Source: CAYYGL01 sp964471235
GTDB lineage: Bacteria; Calditrichota; Calditrichia; RBG-13-44-9; J075
Length of the DNA: 6,914 nucleotides
Assembly: GCA_964471235.1 (NCBI GenBank)
Contig: CAYYGL010000227.1
Span: forward strand, 1 to 6,914
Direction: 5' to 3'
Positions 6,742 through 6,914 of this stretch are shown one piece after another. A model generated the notes under the pieces. The model saw only the letters and a list, made by a program, of their open reading frames with translations. It did not search any database and had not been told where the DNA came from. The stretch's first letter is position 1. Each line of letters opens with the position of its first letter. The translations under genes and the position numbers were made by a program.

Positions 6742-6888
6742 AACCCCGGAGGGGGGTGAAATGTTCATAGCCAGGGGCATTTACACCAAAAAGGTTCGGT
6801 GAACAACTCCGTCAGGAGTGACATGTTAATAGCCAGGAGCAATTACACCAAAATTCAAGAACTCCGTAGGAGTGACATGTTCATTGAG
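6742..6888. repeat. Tandem hairpin repeat array, about 3 copies with 55-63 base spacing
   Basis: Three related units begin at 6742, 6805 and 6860. Each opens with a short stem (ACCCC-GGA-GGGG, ACTCC-GTCA-GGAGT, ACTCC-GTA-GGAGT), then has a conserved TGAAATGTTCATAG / TGACATGTTAATAG / TGACATGTTCATTG segment. Units one and two continue with AGCCAGGRGCAWTTACACCAAAA; the third diverges after about 6883. The stem changes from C:G to T:A at the third position between copies while staying paired, which suggests the hairpin is maintained. It resembles a dispersed repeat type common in some uncultured bacteria. Its function is unknown. Confidence 0.75.
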
Positions 6889-6914
6889 ACCGGGAGAACC
6901 CACACGCCAATGCC

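Overview
The window looks like a stretch of ordinary bacterial chromosome. Genes have AAGGA/GGAG-type ribosome binding sites, intergenic gaps are short to moderate, and the proteins are housekeeping-type. The organism cannot be named from the sequence. Several intergenic gaps hold degenerate, periodic or hairpin-bearing repeats (GCGGAT-type, GCGAAGAACGC-type, AACGTAAAACGT-type and CCGTAGGAGTGACATG-type). From general experience such repeats are frequent in uncultured Bacteroidota, Calditrichota or KSB1-like genomes, so that broad group is a guess, not a demonstrated assignment. No phage, plasmid, CRISPR, intact transposase, rRNA or tRNA is visible.

Layout. Positions 1-982 (minus) hold the N-terminal 327 codons of an M16-family peptidase subunit that lacks a normal zinc motif; the gene runs off the left edge. 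A 226-base gap with a GCGGAT-type repeat separates it from 1209-2540 (minus), an intact M16 metallopeptidase with HxxEH. Read on the minus strand, the active subunit comes first and the inactive one second, the arrangement expected for a heterodimeric M16B protease. Positions 2723-3109 (minus) encode a small three-helix membrane protein of the DUF4870 type. Divergent from it, 3398-4417 (plus) encodes a radical SAM protein with a twitch/SPASM-like cysteine-rich C-terminus and unknown substrate. A convergent gap with a run of nine C leads to uvrC (4586-6430, minus), complete with all catalytic and iron-sulfur residues. The last 484 bases (6431-6914) carry no convincing gene; they hold an AACGT-rich low-complexity stretch and, at the right end, a tandem array of hairpin repeats.

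How the parts relate. The two M16 genes most probably form one functional unit and may be co-transcribed. The membrane protein, the radical SAM protein and UvrC show no obvious functional link to it or to each other. I did not find a convincing new multi-gene system. The items most worth a second look are the radical SAM protein with its non-canonical auxiliary cysteine pattern and the right-end hairpin repeats, whose stems show a compensatory base change.
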